Source: Scytonematopsis contorta HA4267-MV1
GTDB lineage: Bacteria > Cyanobacteriota > Cyanobacteriia > Cyanobacteriales > Nostocaceae
DNA: 64,000 bases
Reading direction: 5' to 3'
Assembly: GCA_019359035.1 (NCBI GenBank)
Contig: JAHHIC010000080.1
Location: forward strand, 1-64,000
Part shown: positions 61,211 to 64,000 of the stretch, one piece after another
Position numbering within the stretch: position 1 is the first letter of the stretch
How the letters are laid out: each line of letters starts with the position of its first letter
Translations under genes and position numbers: made by a program
The notes under the pieces: model-generated
What the model was told of the DNA's origin: nothing
The model's input: only the letters and a program-made list of their open reading frames with translations
Databases searched by the model: none

Positions 61211-61498
61211 TAGCTGGCAACTTTGAGAAGCAAACGGGAGATTTTGGATTATTACAAACAACCAGATGGTTTATGGGTGTGCCATATAGGGAAATCTATT
61301 GTTGCTTGGTGGGAGGTTTTGTGAGTTACAATGGTTTTGTTATGAGTCAATACTACTCTTCACTTTAAGATTAAGAAATGATAAATGACGATTCAGGTAC
61401 TAGAATATCAAGATAATTTTATTTAAATAAAAAAACTAACTTCCCTGATAACATCTATAATCAAACATAATAAAACTACCCATTCAATTTTGATTTGC

Positions 61499-61822
61499 AT
61501 GACTCAGCTATCCACGCCACGTCGCACCCGGATTTTGCCTTCATCTCCAGCTGACCCAGAGGTCGTCCGGCGCGAGCGGGAGGCGCAACAAGCACTCGAA
61601 GAGCGCTGTCGTCCACTGTTCGAGTGTTTTCACACCACACTTATAGAAACCCATCCAAACTGGTTTATTGCCATCGACCCCGACAGCGAGGATTATCTCC
61701 TTGCCCCTACTTTGCGCGGACTCACCGAGCAAATTAGCCAAGCTCACACTGGCACTCACGAAGCGAAACTGATGATTTTCAGGCTCAACGATACCGGAAC
61801 TTGTGGCAGACTATGGGCATAG
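61499..61822 (+). CDS. Partner protein of the retropepsin pair, copy 2
   Basis: A 107-residue protein (MTQLSTPRRTRILPSSPADP, REAQQALEERCRPLFECFHT, HPNWFIAIDPDSEDYLLAP, HTGTHEAKLMIFRLNDTGTC). It is paralogous to 51376 at low identity but with the same order of motifs. The stop TAG overlaps the protease ATG by 10 bp, so translation is coupled. The region is richer in GC than its surroundings. Start ATG 61499 is preferred to TTG 61490. Function unknown; an inhibitor, substrate or antitoxin of the protease is possible. Confidence 0.65.
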   Translation: MTQLSTPRRTRILPSSPADPEVVRREREAQQALEERCRPLFECFHTTLIETHPNWFIAIDPDSEDYLLAPTLRGLTEQISQAHTGTHEAKLMIFRLNDTGTCGRLWA

Positions 61823-62196
61823 GTACATTTGGCGCAGACGGTGAATTGTTTTTTGAACTGAAGCTTATCCCCACTGTCAGCGAGCCTTTTGATATTCAAG
61901 CTTTATTCGATACAGGATTTACCGATGGATGGCTTGTTCTTAACACACAAGACCTGCAAGCGTTAGAATGGTCAGAGGTGCTAGGTCAAAGCAAGATGCG
62001 GACAGCACGCGGGGAAACTACTTTTTATATTTATAAAGGCAAGGTCATCATCGATGACATAGAAGTAACAATTCCCGTGCATGTTGGGCGCGATGTTCCC
62101 GAAACCGCTATGGGGTCAGCATGGCTGGACATCATGAAGCTGATAGTCAATAAACCATCCGGCGTGCTGACTCTAGAAATGATTAATAATTCTTGA
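61813..62196 (+). CDS. Retropepsin-like aspartyl protease, copy 2 (intact)
   Basis: A 127-residue single-domain retropepsin. GTFGADGELFFELKLIPTVS (strand), ALFDTGFTDGWLVL (active-site Asp33-Thr34-Gly35), TARGETTFYIYKGKVIIDDI (flap region) and AMGSAWLDIMKLIVNKPSGV (the hydrophobic-hydrophobic-Gly-type C-terminal motif). Such enzymes work as dimers and cut peptide bonds with two aspartates. Size, motif order and coupling to a small upstream gene are conserved in all three occurrences in the window. Substrate unknown. ATG 61813 lies inside the upstream stop region. Confidence 0.75.
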   Translation: MGIGTFGADGELFFELKLIPTVSEPFDIQALFDTGFTDGWLVLNTQDLQALEWSEVLGQSKMRTARGETTFYIYKGKVIIDDIEVTIPVHVGRDVPETAMGSAWLDIMKLIVNKPSGVLTLEMINNS

Positions 62197-62345
62197 AAAA
62201 CAGTTCCCATTTGTTAACTTTTATATCTGCGACATTGACGCAGATAATTTGTATTTAAATTATGATGGTACATTCCTGCCTATAGATTTTCTGTTTTTAG
62301 CCCTTGATGGTAATAAAACTTGGTAGTTAATTCATTGTGGTAGTT

Positions 62346-62683
62346 ATGTTTAATAGAAGCGAAAACTCTAAACTTCCTCCAATCAATTTGATAACGATTG
62401 ATGGAGGTTCATCTAAAATTACTGACAGGTCGAAGCATTTTAAAATTCCACTAATATCTGACTTGAGGTGGCAAAAAGTCCAAGAATTTTTGAAGAGTAC
62501 CAGTTTATCCAAAAATACTCAGACGGTTTATACACGGAAACTACAGCGATTTTTAGCTTGGACAGACCTCAGTTTTATACAAATACGGTCTCGCCATTTG
62601 GCGAATTATAAAGAGTACCTTCAGCTTGAAGTTAAAACACCGCAGGGTGAATCATTATCTAAAGCAACAGTTAATTCAGCACT
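62346..62683 (+). pseudogene. Tyrosine recombinase, N-terminal fragment (second copy)
   Basis: 113 codons, nearly identical to the start of the recombinase at 25831-26889 (ENSKLPPINLITIDGGSSKI, LRWQKVQEFLKSTSLSKNTQ, IRSRHLANYKEYLQLE). It breaks at TVNSAL, where antisense ParA-like DNA begins. The catalytic domain is missing. The frame continues as noise to 62816. Confidence 0.85.
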
Positions 62684-63031
62684 AGCTAATCCGCCAATAT
62701 CGTGGAACCCAGCTCTAGCATCCAGGAAAATAAAGTCCAAAGGTTTGGAGGCGCTTTCGAGTTCGCGTAACAAATCTCGTAAAGTTTCAGGCAATTGGTT
62801 ATCAATGAGATTTTGAAAATCCAGCCTAGCTAATTTCTCTAAATAATTTTTGTCTACTGTACCAGCAGAAACTAAACGTAGAGTTTCGCCAACATCACCC
62901 AATAAAGCCTGCTCGTTAATCGATAATATATGAGTTTTTAAAGGCCAATTTTTCGGTTGTATTTTTTTCTCTAATAGATAATCAATAACTCCTGGGTTAT
63001 CTAAATCATCGGGGAAAAAAATATGACCCAC
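62684..63031 (-). pseudogene. ParA/MinD-like ATPase fragment
   Basis: About 116 codons: GHIFFPDDLDNPGVIDYLLE, THILSINEQALL-like segment, ESASKPLDFIFLDARAGFHD and IGGLA. The strand DFIFLDARAG is the Walker B/deviant region of KGGVGKT-type ATPases used in plasmid or large-complex positioning. The P-loop N-terminus is missing (it starts at a GTG beside the previous gene), and the C-terminus is cut at the integrase junction. Non-functional. Confidence 0.65.
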
Positions 63032-63034
63032 TAA

Positions 63035-63775
63035 TTATTTAGCCAGTCCTATTTCCATCCGTGCAATTAATTCTTTAGCTAGAGGATAAAATATTTCCTC
63101 TCGTTTTTTGGCGTCTAAAGAAAATCCACTATTTTGAACTATTTCACATTTGATTTCAGTTTGTCCGGTTGCTGGATGAGGTATCAATACAATTCTTCCA
63201 AGCTTGCCAAGTTCTTTGTGGGTAAATACAAAACAAAAATAACTTCCATCTTGTTCTTTACGGACATTGATAGACGGTGGCAAGCTGATGGGAGCAAGAA
63301 TTACATCGCTTATTCTCACGATGTTCATTTTACCATTTGGTTGTGCAACAAATAACTGCACTGTAGGTGGAACAGCCATTACAATAACTGCTTCTTTGGT
63401 TGGGTCGTACTGCTGTAGGACGCTGGTAACTTCACGTTTAAATTCTACGCTGGCCATCCATAAAGCAACATCCGTATTGGGTAAAGGAACATAGAGAAAA
63501 TCTTTATGTTTTCCTTTCTCGATGCCCAATATTATTCCTCTACCCCACTCATCATATTGTACAAGCGCTACTTGTAGTGCAACAGATGCAAAGCTTTCCA
63601 ACAAAGGTTGGTTTGGGTTAGTATTATTTTGTGCTGCGACATCTTCAATCTGCTTTTTGATTGAAACACCTATTTGCTCGTTGTTTAGCTTGAACAGTAG
63701 AAGCCCCACACCATACCACGCAAGTGGTTGGTGATGGGATGAATACGAGACAAAAACGAAACGTTCTTCGACCAA
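63035..63775 (-). CDS. Hypothetical protein next to the ParA-like fragment
   Basis: A 246-residue soluble protein (FVFVSYSSHHQPLAWYGVG, VALWMASVEFKREVTSVLQQ, VPPTVQLFVAQPNGKMNIVR, RIVLIPHPATGQTEIKCEIV). No family recognised. It ends 3 bp before the ParA-like fragment starts, so they were probably one operon. Close to full length by appearance, with an ATG near 63775 (MVEERFVF); the upstream DNA belongs to the retropepsin relic. Confidence 0.45.
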   Translation of the reverse strand: MVEERFVFVSYSSHHQPLAWYGVGLLLFKLNNEQIGVSIKKQIEDVAAQNNTNPNQPLLESFASVALQVALVQYDEWGRGIILGIEKGKHKDFLYVPLPNTDVALWMASVEFKREVTSVLQQYDPTKEAVIVMAVPPTVQLFVAQPNGKMNIVRISDVILAPISLPPSINVRKEQDGSYFCFVFTHKELGKLGRIVLIPHPATGQTEIKCEIVQNSGFSLDAKKREEIFYPLAKELIARMEIGLAK

Positions 63776-63799
63776 TTCAAACCGCAGGTTTGACAGGAA

Positions 63800-64000
63800 G
63801 AAGGACAGTTGAGTTCGTGTACTGTGTTCATGGAGAAAATGTTGTAATCTGGTCAGACTATGGCTAATAGTACTTTTGGTGCGGATTACGAGCTGTTTTT
63901 TTGAGGCTCAGCTTATTGTTTGTCGCACCGCTAACAGTGAAGAGGTCAATACCGGCGATCGCAGTTCAAATAACAGCTTGTACTAGTGGATAGTAGTATA
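63800..64000 (+). pseudogene. Third, decayed copy of the small-protein/retropepsin pair
   Basis: The end of a partner gene (ENVVIWSDYG-stop at 63865-63867) overlaps a protease start, ATG 63860, as in copy 2. The protease begins MANSTFGADYELFF, close to GTFGADGELFF of copy 2, then a run of seven T (about 63895) shifts the frame; the other frames give EAQLIVCRTANSEEV and AIAVQITACTSG. The DTG region would follow but is degraded or cut by the window edge. Confidence 0.55.

Noticed and set aside
62684-62816. C-terminal part of the second integrase frame
   Set aside because: After TVNSAL the frame is antisense to the ParA-like gene, so the remaining codons are noise.

Overview
The window comes from a filamentous, probably heterocystous cyanobacterium of the Nostocales type. 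It is AT-rich and carries scattered HIP1 octamers (GCGATCGC). Its gene families are typical of that group: the XisH/XisI pair, S-layer-homology proteins, a fasciclin protein, DUF3611, PRC-barrel and glycine-rich stress proteins, an Lti2-like amylo-glucosidase, a PEP-CTERM-like tail, a piece of psbA and cyanobacterial palindromic repeats. No rRNA, tRNA or CRISPR array was seen.

Region 1 (about 1-25.8 kb) is a block of stress and envelope genes. It holds a Cys-rich copper-binding protein, an Nramp-related transporter, a HAD hydrolase, a DedA protein, an Lti2-like glucosidase, a glycine-rich stress protein, a PRC-barrel/DUF1206 pair, two SLH proteins (one with a fasciclin domain), an LLM flavin oxidoreductase, a ZIP-like membrane protein, a peptidoglycan-binding protein, an HtrA-type protease, a multi-receiver OmpR-class regulator, DUF3611, a two-repeat lipoprotein and a DUF389 protein. 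Several neighbours have decayed: a metallophosphoesterase cut by an IS630-like element, a serine hydrolase stub, a GH13 N-terminus, a second LLM stub and an antiporter lacking its N-terminus. Seven copies of a TCCAC-N6-TCCAC element lie in the intergenic spaces of this block only. Five of them point at the start of the next gene and look like a shared operator or promoter element.

Region 2 (25.8-29.4 kb) has a tyrosine recombinase, a Coq4-like protein and an AAA ATPase with a nuclease-like C-terminus. Region 3 (29.5-36.8 kb) is richer in GC and is a mosaic: a GAF/PAS sensor fused in frame to a peptidoglycan-binding domain, DsbA-like, CPBP and SpoIIM-like genes, then fragments of a prolyl oligopeptidase, a second CPBP gene and a very GC-rich CocE/NonD hydrolase. 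An IS5-like element that itself carries a palindromic repeat follows, next to half a quinone oxidoreductase.

Region 4 (38.6-64 kb) is accessory DNA. It contains a 50-codon gene behind a 108-bp leader that is repeated elsewhere in the window; a zinc-ribbon/AAA/Ser-Thr kinase/FHA protein facing a HEPN-like protein; small phage- or plasmid-type genes including Gp157; a nuclease-like protein; a NACHT-HEAT ATPase without a visible Walker B; two copies and one relic of a small-protein/retropepsin gene pair; a frameshifted Tn7-like tnsA with its transposon end and three putative TnsB sites; xisHI; a truncated TnpB-like gene; a psbA relic; a PapA-like acyltransferase; a GDSL esterase; and fragments of Fic, ParA-like and integrase genes. 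Duplicated segments (three integrase copies, two copies of the AAA-gene start, two copies of the 108-bp leader) tie regions 2-4 together as one repeatedly rearranged zone. The strongest candidates for undescribed biology are the retropepsin pair, the shared TCCAC element, the two signalling ATPases and the leader/sORF locus.
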